Below, in pieces: positions 47,656-57,303 of a stretch of 64,000 nt of DNA. This stretch comes from Cellulomonas sp. KRMCY2 (GTDB lineage: Bacteria; Actinomycetota; Actinomycetes; Actinomycetales; Cellulomonadaceae). The notes under the pieces were generated by a model, which was not told the origin of the DNA, made no database searches, and saw only the letters and a list, made by a program, of their open reading frames with translations. Within the stretch, counting starts at the first letter, position 1; every line of letters begins with the position of its first letter. Location of the stretch: assembly GCF_000526515.1 (NCBI RefSeq), contig NZ_JAGF01000001.1, positions 4,154,001 through 4,218,000 of the forward strand, written 5' to 3'. The position numbers and the translations under genes are program-made.

Positions 47656-48696
47656 TCAGAAGTCGACGCCCGCATCCGGTACTGCCGGGGCATCGACGCG
47701 CGCGCCCACCCCGAGCTTTTCCTTGATCTTCTTCTCGATCTCGTTGGCAAGGTCCGGGTTGTCGCGCAGGAAGGCGCGCGCGTTCTCCTTGCCCTGGCCG
47801 AGCTGGTCGCCCTCGTAGGTGAACCAGGAACCGGACTTGCGCACGAATCCCTGCTCGACGCCCATGTCGATCAGGCCGCCTTCGCGGGAGATCCCGACGC
47901 CGTAGATGATGTCGAACTCGGCCTGCTTGAACGGCGGTGCCATCTTGTTCTTGACGACCTTGACCCGGGTCCGGTTGCCGACCGCGTCGGTGCCCTCCTT
48001 GAGGGTCTCGATCCGCCGGATGTCCAGGCGCACCGATGCGTAGAACTTCAGTGCCTTGCCACCTGTCGTCGTCTCCGGCGAGCCGAAGAACACGCCGATC
48101 TTCTCGCGCAGCTGGTTGATGAAGATGGCAGTGGTGCCCGAGTTGCTGAGCGCTCCGGCGATCTTGCGCAGGGCCTGGGACATCAGCCGGGCCTGCAGGC
48201 CCACGTGGCTGTCGCCCATCTCCCCGTCGATCTCGGCCTTGGGCACGAGCGCGGCGACCGAGTCGATGACCACGATGTCGATCGCACCGGAGCGGATGAG
48301 CATGTCCATGATCTCGAGCGCCTGCTCACCGGTGTCCGGCTGGGAGACGAGCAGTGCGTCGGTGTCGACGCCGAGCTTCTTGGCGTACTCGGGATCCAGG
48401 GCGTGCTCGGCGTCGATGAACGCCGCGATCCCGCCGGCCCTCTGCGCGTTCGCCACGGCGTGCAGCGCGAGGGTCGTCTTGCCGCTCGACTCGGGGCCGT
48501 AGATCTCCACGACCCGCCCACGGGGCAGGCCACCGATCCCCAGGGCGATGTCCAGGGCGATCGAGCCCGTGGGGATGACCTCGACCGGGGCGCGCCCCTC
48601 GTCACCGAGGCGCATGATCGACCCCTTGCCGAACTGGCGGTCGATCTGTCCGAGCGCGGCCTCAAGGGCCTTGGCGCGGTCTGCGGGAGCAGCCAT
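47656..48696 (-). CDS. recA: Recombinase RecA
   Basis: 346 residues. Walker [14 protein letters not shown] near residue 67, MAW-type co-protease region, DNA-binding loops L1 ([17 protein letters not shown]) and L2 ([22 protein letters not shown]), and the acidic-poor C-terminal tail ending DAGVDF. RecA drives strand exchange and LexA cleavage. No intein is present. ATG with GAGGTGA upstream. A 180-nt leader separates it from a LexA-controlled promoter; a small hairpin (48718-48733) lies in that leader. Confidence 0.98.
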   Translation of the reverse strand: MAAPADRAKALEAALGQIDRQFGKGSIMRLGDEGRAPVEVIPTGSIALDIALGIGGLPRGRVVEIYGPESSGKTTLALHAVANAQRAGGIAAFIDAEHALDPEYAKKLGVDTDALLVSQPDTGEQALEIMDMLIRSGAIDIVVIDSVAALVPKAEIDGEMGDSHVGLQARLMSQALRKIAGALSNSGTTAIFINQLREKIGVFFGSPETTTGGKALKFYASVRLDIRRIETLKEGTDAVGNRTRVKVVKNKMAPPFKQAEFDIIYGVGISREGGLIDMGVEQGFVRKSGSWFTYEGDQLGQGKENARAFLRDNPDLANEIEKKIKEKLGVGARVDAPAVPDAGVDF

Positions 48697-48884
48697 GTGT
48701 CACCTCGATGATCATGGGGCGGCGAGCCGCCCACCAGGAGTCAGGTCTGTTGTCGGCACCGACGGGCGGCGCCTGCGTTCTCACGTGTGTGTCGTGCTCG
48801 TGGTGACGCTACGCCCCGCCCCTGACATCCTCCGGACCGCCTGTGCGGCCTGTGGATGCGGAGTGTTCCGCAGCACCTGTTGAC

Positions 48885-48907
48885 AGCCTACCCGAACACC
48901 TGTTCGA
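48885..48907 (-). promoter_or_regulatory. recA promoter with LexA box
   Basis: On the minus strand, LexA box TCGAACAGGTGTTCGG (48907-48892, one mismatch) is followed at once by -10 TAGGCT (48890-48885). This closely matches the SOS-regulated recA promoter layout known from mycobacteria. The surrounding 291-nt gap (48697-48987) holds no gene. Confidence 0.88.
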
Positions 48908-48987
48908 GAGAGCCGCAGGATGCGCCCCGACACGCCGGGGCCCGGCCCGCCGTCCGAACCGCACGGATCCCGGGGCCGGATCGACCG

Positions 48988-49860
48988 TCAGCGCAGCAGG
49001 AGCGTCTCGATCCGGCGGGCGGTCCAGACGGTGCCGAGCGAGCCCATCGCGGTCAGGTACGCCACGTGCACCCACATCCCGGACCCCACCTGCCCGAACA
49101 TCAGGTCACGCACCATCGCGACCCCGTGGTACAGCGGCGTCGCCTGGACGACGGCCTGCAACGCCGGCGGGTAGGTGCCCAGCGGGAAGAAGGTCGCCGA
49201 GAACAGGAACATGGGCAGGATGGCGAGCTGCACGTAGTCGAAGTCCGCCCAGGTGCGCATGTACGTCGTCGTGGCCATGCCGATCGAGGCGAAGGCCCAG
49301 CCGATCAGGCTCGCCGCCGGGACGGCAAGGATCGCGGTCCACGACGTGACCGCGCCGGCGAGCGCGGCGACGACGAGGAAGGCGGCCGAGTACACCAGGC
49401 CCCGCAGCAGCGCCCAGCTGATCTCACCGACGGCGACGTCCCGTGGCCCCAGCGGCGTGGCGAGCACCGAGTCGTAGAGCTTGGCGTACTTGAGCTTGAA
49501 GAAGACGTTCGTCGTCGAGTCGAACACCGCACCGTTCATCGCGGACGCGGCAAGCAGCGCCGGGGCGACGAAGACCGCGTACCTGACCATCCGCCCGCCA
49601 CCGGCATCGACGTCGCCGACCAGGGCGCCGATCCCCACGCCCATCGAGAACAGGAAGAAGACCGGCTCGAAGAAGCCCGAGACGATGATCGACCAGGTGC
49701 GCCGGAACGAGCGGTAGTTGCGCTCGACGAGCATCCGCGCCATGCCGGCCCCAGCGGGGAGCGGCAGCGCCTCGACCAGTCGGCGCACGACGGACGGCGG
49801 CCGGGGCGGGTCCGCGATCGGCGACCGAACCGGGACGACCCGGCTCTGCGGCCCGGCCAC
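48988..49860 (-). CDS. ABC-2 type exporter permease
   Basis: 290 residues with six membrane segments and the ABC-2 pattern (RSFRRTWSIIVSGFFEPVFFLFSMGVG, YDSVLATPLGPRDVAVGEI, ILPMFLFSATFFPLGTYP). Nod/Drr-type drug, lipid or polysaccharide exporters have two such permeases. GTG start directly abutting the stop of the next gene (no gap). The substrate is not evident. Confidence 0.9.
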   Translation of the reverse strand: MAGPQSRVVPVRSPIADPPRPPSVVRRLVEALPLPAGAGMARMLVERNYRSFRRTWSIIVSGFFEPVFFLFSMGVGIGALVGDVDAGGGRMVRYAVFVAPALLAASAMNGAVFDSTTNVFFKLKYAKLYDSVLATPLGPRDVAVGEISWALLRGLVYSAAFLVVAALAGAVTSWTAILAVPAASLIGWAFASIGMATTTYMRTWADFDYVQLAILPMFLFSATFFPLGTYPPALQAVVQATPLYHGVAMVRDLMFGQVGSGMWVHVAYLTAMGSLGTVWTARRIETLLLR

Positions 49861-50679
49861 TCAGACCACCATCCGACGACGGAGCACCCGGACGGCCATC
49901 AGGTAGCCACCGACCAGCCACAGTGCGAGGTAGGCGACGTGCCCCAGCACGCCACCGACCGTCGCCGTCCCGAGGACCAGGGCGCGGCACGCATCGACCG
50001 TGTGCCACAGCGGCGTCGCCCACGCGACCGGTTGCAGCCAGCCGGGCAGCTGCTCGATCGGGAAGAACGTCCCCGAGAACAACGACATCGGCATCACGAC
50101 GAAGCGGAACATGAGCACGAGGCCCTGATCGTTCGTCAGGCTCGCCGAGTACGCGTAGCAGCAGGACGCGAACGCCATCCCGCCCAGGGTCGCGACACCG
50201 ACGGCGACCACGCCCCACGGCGAGCGCACGGTGCCGAACAGTGCCGCGACCGCGAAGAACACGACGGCCGCGAGCGTGACCCGGACCAGGACGTAGGCGA
50301 GGTGCCCGACCACGACGTCACGGACCTTGAGCGGCGTCGCGAGCATGCCCTGGTAGATCGGCGTCCACTTGATCGAACCGACGACCGAGAAGGTCGTCTC
50401 GCCCGCGGCGACCTGCAGGGTCGTCGCCGCGAGCACACCCGGCGCGATGAACACGACGTACGGCACCCCGCCGATGCCGCCGGCGCCGCGGTCGACCAGC
50501 AGCCCGAGGCCGAAGCCCATCCCGGCCAGGTACAGCAGCGGCGACAGGAAGCTCGTGATCGCCGTGCCGAGCCAGACCCTGCGGTACTTGATGAGCCAGT
50601 GCGCCGCGACGGCCTGCCAGCCGCCGGTGGTCCGCCCGGTGCGGGTCGGTGCCAGGACCTCGGTGTCAGCGACGGCCAT
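49861..50679 (-). CDS. ABC-2 type exporter permease
   Basis: 272 residues with six membrane segments: YRRVWLGTAITSFLSPLLYLAGMGFGLG, TPIYQGMLATPLKVRDVVVGHL, FRFVVMPMSLFSGTFFPIEQLP. Paralogous to the next permease (LATPL, MSLFSGTFFP line up), so they probably pair as a heterodimer. ATG start one base after the ATPase gene stop. Confidence 0.9.
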   Translation of the reverse strand: MAVADTEVLAPTRTGRTTGGWQAVAAHWLIKYRRVWLGTAITSFLSPLLYLAGMGFGLGLLVDRGAGGIGGVPYVVFIAPGVLAATTLQVAAGETTFSVVGSIKWTPIYQGMLATPLKVRDVVVGHLAYVLVRVTLAAVVFFAVAALFGTVRSPWGVVAVGVATLGGMAFASCCYAYSASLTNDQGLVLMFRFVVMPMSLFSGTFFPIEQLPGWLQPVAWATPLWHTVDACRALVLGTATVGGVLGHVAYLALWLVGGYLMAVRVLRRRMVV

Positions 50680-50680
50680 C

Positions 50681-51625
50681 TCAGTCCACCAGCGTCCGGC
50701 CGGTCAGGTGCAGGAAGACGTCCTCGAGGGTCGAGCGGCGCACCAGGGCGGACAGCGGGTCCAGCCCGCGCCGCGCGACCTCGGACTGCGCTGCCTCGCC
50801 GTCGCGGGTGTAGAGCAGCAGGCGGTCGGGCAGGACCTCGATCCGCTCCGCCAGGCCCTCGACGTCGGCCAGGTGGTGGGCGTGGTCGTCCGCGTCGAAC
50901 CGCAGCTCGAGCACCTCGCGGGTCGAGTGCTGCTCGATCAGCGACCGCGGCGAGCCCTCGGCCACGATCCGGCCGTGATCCATCACCACGAGGCGGTCGC
51001 ACAGCTGCTCGGCCTCGTCCATGTAGTGGGTGGTGAGCACGAGCGTCACGCCCTCGCGCTTGAGCCGGAACAGCCGGTCCCAGAGCACGTGCCGGGCCTG
51101 CGGGTCCAGCCCCGTCGTCGGCTCGTCGAGCAGCAGGATCTTCGGGTCGTTGACCAGGGCCCGTGCGATCGTCAGGCGGCGCTTCATGCCGCCGGACAGC
51201 GGCTCGACGAGCGATCCGGACCGTTCGGTGAGCTGGGCGAACTCGAGCAGCTCGGCCGCGCGCCGGCGCACGACCGCCCGGGACAGACCGAAGTAGCGGC
51301 CGTAGACCCAGATGTTCTCCTCGACGGTGAGCTCCTCGTCGAGGGTGTCCCGCTGCGGCACGACGCCGAGCTGGGCCCGGATCTGCGGACCGGACCGCGC
51401 AGGGTCCATCCCGAGGATGCGCAGGGTGCCGGCGGTCGGCGGGGACACGGCGCCGATCATCTTCATCGTCGAGGACTTCCCGGCCCCGTTGGGTCCGAGG
51501 AACCCGAAGGCCTCCCCCGGGCGCACCTCGACGTCGATCGAGTCGACGGCGGTGAAGTCGCCGAACATCTTGACCAGGCCACGGGCCTCGATCATCGGCT
51601 TGGTCGGCACAGCAGCGGAGGGCAC
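50681..51625 (-). CDS. ABC exporter ATP-binding protein (NodI/DrrA type)
   Basis: 314 residues. Walker A GPNGAGKSSTMKMI near residue 45, Q-loop VVPQRDTLDEELTVEEN, signature LSGGMKRRLTIARAL, Walker B LLLDEPTTGLDPQ, H-loop LTTHYMDEAE, and the C-terminal DrrA-type domain. ATPase of a three-gene export system with two permeases. GTG start chosen because TAACGT stands 6 nt before it, the leaderless pattern. Confidence 0.93.
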   Translation of the reverse strand: MPSAAVPTKPMIEARGLVKMFGDFTAVDSIDVEVRPGEAFGFLGPNGAGKSSTMKMIGAVSPPTAGTLRILGMDPARSGPQIRAQLGVVPQRDTLDEELTVEENIWVYGRYFGLSRAVVRRRAAELLEFAQLTERSGSLVEPLSGGMKRRLTIARALVNDPKILLLDEPTTGLDPQARHVLWDRLFRLKREGVTLVLTTHYMDEAEQLCDRLVVMDHGRIVAEGSPRSLIEQHSTREVLELRFDADDHAHHLADVEGLAERIEVLPDRLLLYTRDGEAAQSEVARRGLDPLSALVRRSTLEDVFLHLTGRTLVD

Positions 51626-51631
51626 GGCGAG

Positions 51632-51637
51632 ACGTTA
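51632..51637 (-). promoter_or_regulatory. Leaderless -10 (TAACGT) of the ABC exporter operon
   Basis: Read on the minus strand, TAACGT ends 6 nt before the GTG at 51625. The 96-bp gap to DUF3046 has nothing else. Confidence 0.5.
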
Positions 51638-51721
51638 CCCCGGCGCGGGGACACAGTCACCGACACACCGCTCCACCGACGAGGATCGGCCGACCTCCTC
51701 GACGATCGGCGCACCGACGGC

Positions 51722-51949
51722 TCAACCTCTCGGCTCGCGGCGGGCCGGCGCCGCCCAGCGGTCGGACTGGGGCACCTGCATCGCGTCGCACAGCGCACGC
51801 CACACGGCCTTCGGGTCCTCGCCGGCAGCGAGCGCCTGGACGCACGTGCGGTCCTCCAGGGCGCCGATGACCTGGTCGGTCGCCAAGGTCCGGCCCATCT
51901 GCGGCCCGAACACGTCGGTGACCAGCTCCCAGAACTCGCTGTAGCGCAC
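51722..51949 (-). CDS. DUF3046 family small protein
   Basis: 75 residues: RYSEFWELVTDVFGP, GRTLATDQVIGALEDRTCVQAL, KAVWRALCDAMQVP. This is the DUF3046 family, an actinobacterial protein often encoded near recA, as here (3 kb). It has no known function; the helical pattern suggests a small globular protein. GTG start matches the family N-terminus. Confidence 0.9.
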   Translation of the reverse strand: MRYSEFWELVTDVFGPQMGRTLATDQVIGALEDRTCVQALAAGEDPKAVWRALCDAMQVPQSDRWAAPARREPRG

Positions 51950-52062
51950 CGGCTCAGCCTGCCATGCGCGTCGCCCTCGGGCAGCCGGGGCCACGATGCG
52001 CAGCCGCGGGTCCGCCACGCCCCGCGGCCTCGCGTGTCCGATGCACCGGTCACAATGGCCCG

Positions 52063-55000
52063 GTGAGCAGAGCGCAGCCCGGCGCCGACCCGCTGGCGGG
52101 TTTCTCGGCGGCGACCCGCGCCTGGTTCGACGCCGCCTTCGAGCGGCCGACGGCGGCCCAGACGGGCGCGTGGGCGGCCATCGGGGCGGGCGAGCACGCC
52201 CTGGTCGTCGCACCGACCGGTTCCGGGAAGACGCTGGCGGCCTTCCTGTGGGCCCTGGACCGCCTGGCGGTCGGGCCACCGCCCCAGGACGCGGCCCACC
52301 GCTGCCGGGTGCTGTACGTCTCGCCGCTCAAGGCGCTCGCTGCGGACGTCGAGCGCAACCTGCGATCGCCGCTCGTCGGCATCCGCCAGGCCGCGACCCG
52401 CCTGGGGGTGCCGTTCCCCGAGGTGCGGGTCGGCGTGCGCACGGGTGACACGCCACCCACCGAGCGCCGCGCCTTCGCAACCCGGCCACCGGACGTGCTC
52501 ATCACGACCCCGGAGTCGCTGTTCCTGATCCTGACCTCCGCCGCCCGCGCGGGTCTCGCGGGCGTCGAGACGGTGATCATCGACGAGATCCACGCCGTGG
52601 CAGGGACCAAGCGCGGTGCGCACCTCGCCCTGAGCCTCGAACGGCTCGACGCGCTGCTCGAGACCCGGCGCGAGGCGGACGGCGCCCCGGGGAACCCCGG
52701 AGGTCGCGCGATCCAGCGGATCGGGCTGTCGGCGACGGTCCGTCCGGTGGAGGCCGTCGCGCGGTTCCTCGGCGGTGTGCGCGGGCCTGACGACGGCGGC
52801 CGTTCGGTCACCGTCGTCCAGCCCCCGGCGACCAAGGAGATCGAGATCCGGGTCGTCGTCCCGGTGCCCGACCTGAGCGACCTCGGTGCCCTCAGCGGTC
52901 CGGGCCGGCAGCCGGGAGCAGCCGGCCGCCGGGCGTCGACCGAGGGCGACCTGACCGGCTCGGCCGCGGGCGGCCCGGCCCGGCGGTCGATCTGGCCGCA
53001 CGTGGAGGAGCGGGTCGTCGACCTGGTCGCGGCCCACCGCTCGACGCTGGTGTTCACCAACTCCCGACGTGGCGCCGAACGCCTGACGGCGCGGATGAAC
53101 GAGGTCTGGGCGGAGCGTCTCGGCGCCGACCTGCCCGACCCCGGGAGCCTGCACCCGGCGCAGGTCACCGCGCAGTCGGGCGCAGCCGTCGGCGTGCCGA
53201 CCTCCGACGCGTCGACGATCCTGGCCCGCGCCCACCACGGCTCGATGAGCCGCGCCGAGCGCACCCGGACCGAGTCCGAGCTCAAGGCCGGCCGGCTGCC
53301 CGCGGTCGTCGCGACCTCGTCCCTCGAGCTGGGCATCGACATGGGGGCGGTCGACCTCGTGGTCCAGGTGGGGTCGCCACCGTCGGTCGCGTCCGGGCTG
53401 CAGCGCGTCGGCCGGGCCGGGCACCAGGTGGGTGCGGTGTCCCGCGGGGTGGTCTTCCCGACCTTCCGCGGCGAGCTCGTCCCGGCCGCCGTCGTCGCAG
53501 AACGGATGCGTGCGGGCCTCATCGAGCGACTGGATGTGCCGGCCAACCCGCTCGACGTGCTCAGCCAGCAGATCGTCGCCATGGTCGCGGTCGACGACTG
53601 GACCGTGGAGCAGCTCGCGACGCTCGTGCGCCGGTCCGCCCCGTTCGCCGAGCTCGGTGACGCGACCCTGCGCGCCGTCCTCGACATGCTTGCCGGTCGG
53701 TACCCCAGCGAGGAGTTCGCCGAGCTCCGGCCACGGATCGTGTGGGACCGGAGCACCGGTGTGCTGACCGGACGCCCCGGGTCGCTGCGGCTCGCGGTCA
53801 CCAGCGGCGGCACCATTCCCGACCGTGGCCTGTACGGCGTCTTCCTGGCCACCGGGTCCGAGAGCGGCGACGTCCAGGCGGACCCTGGCATCGGCCCCGG
53901 CGGAACCCGGATCCGGGGCGGCAAGCGCGTCGGCGAGCTCGACGAGGAGATGGTCTACGAGTCCCGGGTCGGTGACACGTTCACGCTCGGCTCGAGCACC
54001 TGGCGGATCGAGGAGATCACCCCCGACCGGGTCGTCGTGAGCCCTGCACCGGGCCTGCCGGGGCGACTGCCGTTCTGGAAGGGCGACGCGCGCGGTCGTC
54101 CGGCCGAGCTGGGCCGCGCCCAGGGCCGATGGGTGCGCGAGCTCGCCGCCCTGCCGGCCGACGCCGCCCGGGCACGGGCCGCAGCGGCAGGCCTCGATCC
54201 GTGGGCGGCCGACAACCTGGTCGCGTACCTGACCGAGCAGCGCGACGCGACCGGACAGGTGCCGGACGACGCGACGATCGTCGTCGAACGCTTCCGGGAC
54301 GAGATCGGCGACTGGCGCATCGTCGTCCACTCCCCCTACGGCGCGAAGGTGCACGCCCCGTGGGCGCTCGTGCTCGCCGCACGGTTGCGCGAACGCTACG
54401 GCCTCGACGCCGCTGCGCTGCACTCGGACGACGGGATCGTGCTCCGCCTGCCGGACATGGTCGCCGCCGGTGGCGGGACCTGGGACACCGCGGGCGCCCG
54501 CTGGCTCGAGCCGGACGACGGCCCGGCCATCGAGCTGGCCGACCTGCTCGTCGACCCGGACGAGGTCGAGCGGGCGGTGCGCGAAGAGCTGGGCGGCTCG
54601 ACCCTGTTCGCCGCGCGGTTCCGCGAGGCTGCCGGCCGCGCGCTGCTCCTGCCCCGACGCCGTCCGGACAAGCGTCAGCCCCTGTGGCAGCAGCGGCAGC
54701 GCTCGGCGCAGCTGCTCGCCGTGGCGTCGCAGTACCCGCAGTTCCCGATCCTGCTCGAGGCCGCACGGGAGTGCCTGCAGGACGACTTCGACGTCGCGGC
54801 GCTGACGGAGCTCATGCGTGACGTGGTGGCCCGCCGGGTGCGCGTCGTCGAGGTCACGACGACGTCACCGTCCCCCTTCGCCCAGTCGCTGCTGTTCGGC
54901 TACACCGCCCAGTTCCTGTACGACGGCGATGCGCCCCTCGCGGAGCGACGGGCTGCTGCCCTGACCCTGGACCCGACGCTGCTGGCCGAGCTGCTGGGCC

Positions 55001-57303
55001 ACGGCGGCTCGTCGCAGCTCGCCGACCTGCTCGACCCGGACGCCGTGCTGCGCACCGAGGCCGAGCTCATGGGCACGGCCCCCGAGCGGCAGGCACGGCA
55101 CGCCGAGGACGTCGCGGACGTCGTACGTCGACACGGACCGCTGACCGACGCCGACGTGGCCGAGCGCACACGGCCCGATGCCCGGGCCGAGCTCACCGGA
55201 TGGCTGACCGAGCTCGAACGCAGCCGACGGCTGATCTCGGTGCGGCTCGGTCCGGCCGGCGCCTGGCACTGGGCGGCCGTCGAGGACGCCGGACGCCTGC
55301 GCGACGCGTTCGGCGTCGCCCTGCCGGTCGGCGTGCCGGAGGACTTCACCGAGGTCGTGCCCGACCCGCTCGGCGACCTCGTCCGACGCCATGCACGCAC
55401 GCACGGTCCGTTCACCGCGACCCAGGTGGCCGGCCGGTTCGGCATCGGGGTCGCCGTCGTGGCCGAGGTCCTGGGGCGGCTGGAGAGCGCCGGCCTGCTC
55501 GCCTGCGGCCGGCTGCGTCCGGACGTCCTGGGCGGTACCGCGGAGGACTACTGCGACACCGAGGTGCTCCGCACGCTCCGGCGGCGGTCGCTCGCTGCGC
55601 TGCGGGCCGAGGTCGAGCCGGTCCCGCAGCAGACGCTCGGTGTCTTCCTTCCGCGGTGGCAGGGCGTCGCCGAGCTCGCCGACCCCGGGTTCCTCGAGCA
55701 GGACGGCGACCCGGGCGGCACACGTCGGGAGGGCGAGCCGGCCGGCACGCGCGCCGCAGGCAGCGCCGCACGGTCACGAGGCAGCAGGCTGCGCGGCATC
55801 GACGGACTGGCTCGCGTGGTCGAACAGCTCGCGGGAGCCACCGTCCCCGCCTCGGCGCTGGAGACCCTCGTCCTGCCGGCCCGGGTGGTCGACTACGCAC
55901 CGCAGATGCTCGACGAGCTGACCGCCGCCGGCGAGGTTCTCTGGGCCGGCCACGCCCCGCTCGCCTCCCGGGACGGCCTGGTGAGCCTGCACCAGGCCGC
56001 GACCGCCGACCTGACCCTGCCGGTTCCCGTCGAGCGCACGGGCACCGTCCTCGACACCCCCGCCCACGAGGCGGTGCTGGCAGCGCTCGTCGGCCACGGC
56101 GCGTTCTTCCTCGAGCCCCTGACGGCACGCGTCGCTGAGATCCTCGGTGCTGCGGGCGAACGCGACGCCGACGCCATCGGCTCGCCGCAGCCGTCGCAGA
56201 GCCAGGTCGCCGAGGTGCTCTGGGACCTGGTCTGGGCCGGGTACGTGTCCAACGACGGTCTCGCCCCGCTGCGTTCGCGGCTGGGTGCCGGGACCGGGCG
56301 GGGTGCGGGTGGGACGGCCCACCCGGCGCGACGATCGGTGCCCCGCGGGCGGTCGCTCGGCAGCCTCGCACTGCGGCCGGCGCGCATCGGCCGGGCGGGC
56401 GCGCCGGGTCGCCCGCCGCTCGCGAGCGCGCGGGCCGACGCCGTCGGGCGCTGGTCGTTGCTGCCCGACCGCGAGACCGACCCGACCGTCCGGGCACATG
56501 CGCTGGCCGCCCAGCTGCTCGACCGGCACGGGGTGCTCACCCGCGCGGTCGCTCCGGCCGAGGGCATCGGTGGGCAGTTCGGACCCGTCTACCGCGTTCT
56601 GGCAGCCCTCGAGCAGGCCGGGCAGGTCCGCCGTGGCTACTTCGTCGAGCACCTCGGCGGGTCGCAGTTCGCCATGCCCGGCGCGGTCGACGAGCTGCGC
56701 GTCGACGCCGGCGCCGTGGCCGGCCACGACGGGGTCGGCGACGACGGGGTCAGCACGTCCGGTCCGGAGACGATCCCCGGCCCGACGTTCGTGCTCGCCG
56801 CGACCGACCCGGCCAACCCGTACGGCGCGGCACTCGCCTGGCCCGACCAGGGGCCACGGCAGGCCGCGGGTGACGGTGCGGTTCCTGGTGCCGGTGCCGT
56901 TCCTGGCGACGGTGCGTCCACTGCGACCTCCGCCCCGGCCGACAGCGTCGCCGCTGCGGTGGTGGGTCCGCCGACAGCCGATGCGGCACGTCACCGACCG
57001 GGCCGGAAGGCCGGTGCGGTGGTCGTGCTGGTCGGGGGCTGCCTCGTGCTCTACGTCGAACGCGGTGGCCGGACGCTGCTCTCCTTCGATGCGCGTCCCG
57101 CGATGCTCGCGGCCGCGGCCCGCGCCCTGGCCGCGACGGCACGCACCGGGCGCCTCGGCCGGTTGACCCTGTACCGCCTGGACGGGGTGGACCTGCTCGA
57201 CCGGGTGACCCTCGGCACCCCCGCGGCGAAGGCGCTCGCCGAGGCGGGCTTCGGGACCACGCCACGGGGGCTCCGCCTGCGTCCCGCGTCGGGTGAGCGC
57301 TGA
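52063..57303 (+). CDS. lhr: Lhr-type ATP-dependent DNA helicase
   Basis: 1746 residues, larger than most Lhr. Core: VVAPTGSGKTLAAFLWALDRL near residue 45, IIDEIHAVAGTKRGAHLAL (DEIH), QRIGLSATVRP, NSRRGAERLTARMNEVW and QRVGRAGHQVG, then the Lhr winged-helix and beta-barrel core, then a long Lhr C-terminal domain which in E. coli Lhr has uracil glycosylase activity. Gly/Ala/Arg-rich linkers interrupt it (around AGTRAAGSAARSRGSR and a stretch of GDGAVPGAGAVPGDGA). Lhr is a 3' to 5' helicase in DNA crosslink and oxidative repair. GTG 52063 follows CACAAT by 6 nt, again the leaderless pattern. Confidence 0.93.
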   Translation: MSRAQPGADPLAGFSAATRAWFDAAFERPTAAQTGAWAAIGAGEHALVVAPTGSGKTLAAFLWALDRLAVGPPPQDAAHRCRVLYVSPLKALAADVERNLRSPLVGIRQAATRLGVPFPEVRVGVRTGDTPPTERRAFATRPPDVLITTPESLFLILTSAARAGLAGVETVIIDEIHAVAGTKRGAHLALSLERLDALLETRREADGAPGNPGGRAIQRIGLSATVRPVEAVARFLGGVRGPDDGGRSVTVVQPPATKEIEIRVVVPVPDLSDLGALSGPGRQPGAAGRRASTEGDLTGSAAGGPARRSIWPHVEERVVDLVAAHRSTLVFTNSRRGAERLTARMNEVWAERLGADLPDPGSLHPAQVTAQSGAAVGVPTSDASTILARAHHGSMSRAERTRTESELKAGRLPAVVATSSLELGIDMGAVDLVVQVGSPPSVASGLQRVGRAGHQVGAVSRGVVFPTFRGELVPAAVVAERMRAGLIERLDVPANPLDVLSQQIVAMVAVDDWTVEQLATLVRRSAPFAELGDATLRAVLDMLAGRYPSEEFAELRPRIVWDRSTGVLTGRPGSLRLAVTSGGTIPDRGLYGVFLATGSESGDVQADPGIGPGGTRIRGGKRVGELDEEMVYESRVGDTFTLGSSTWRIEEITPDRVVVSPAPGLPGRLPFWKGDARGRPAELGRAQGRWVRELAALPADAARARAAAAGLDPWAADNLVAYLTEQRDATGQVPDDATIVVERFRDEIGDWRIVVHSPYGAKVHAPWALVLAARLRERYGLDAAALHSDDGIVLRLPDMVAAGGGTWDTAGARWLEPDDGPAIELADLLVDPDEVERAVREELGGSTLFAARFREAAGRALLLPRRRPDKRQPLWQQRQRSAQLLAVASQYPQFPILLEAARECLQDDFDVAALTELMRDVVARRVRVVEVTTTSPSPFAQSLLFGYTAQFLYDGDAPLAERRAAALTLDPTLLAELLGHGGSSQLADLLDPDAVLRTEAELMGTAPERQARHAEDVADVVRRHGPLTDADVAERTRPDARAELTGWLTELERSRRLISVRLGPAGAWHWAAVEDAGRLRDAFGVALPVGVPEDFTEVVPDPLGDLVRRHARTHGPFTATQVAGRFGIGVAVVAEVLGRLESAGLLACGRLRPDVLGGTAEDYCDTEVLRTLRRRSLAALRAEVEPVPQQTLGVFLPRWQGVAELADPGFLEQDGDPGGTRREGEPAGTRAAGSAARSRGSRLRGIDGLARVVEQLAGATVPASALETLVLPARVVDYAPQMLDELTAAGEVLWAGHAPLASRDGLVSLHQAATADLTLPVPVERTGTVLDTPAHEAVLAALVGHGAFFLEPLTARVAEILGAAGERDADAIGSPQPSQSQVAEVLWDLVWAGYVSNDGLAPLRSRLGAGTGRGAGGTAHPARRSVPRGRSLGSLALRPARIGRAGAPGRPPLASARADAVGRWSLLPDRETDPTVRAHALAAQLLDRHGVLTRAVAPAEGIGGQFGPVYRVLAALEQAGQVRRGYFVEHLGGSQFAMPGAVDELRVDAGAVAGHDGVGDDGVSTSGPETIPGPTFVLAATDPANPYGAALAWPDQGPRQAAGDGAVPGAGAVPGDGASTATSAPADSVAAAVVGPPTADAARHRPGRKAGAVVVLVGGCLVLYVERGGRTLLSFDARPAMLAAAARALAATARTGRLGRLTLYRLDGVDLLDRVTLGTPAAKALAEAGFGTTPRGLRLRPASGER

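Noticed and set aside
48856-51036. Long plus-strand frame across the ABC-2 permease genes
   Set aside because: The minus strand has two clear permeases with coupled starts; the plus frame is Arg/Asp-rich and without motifs.
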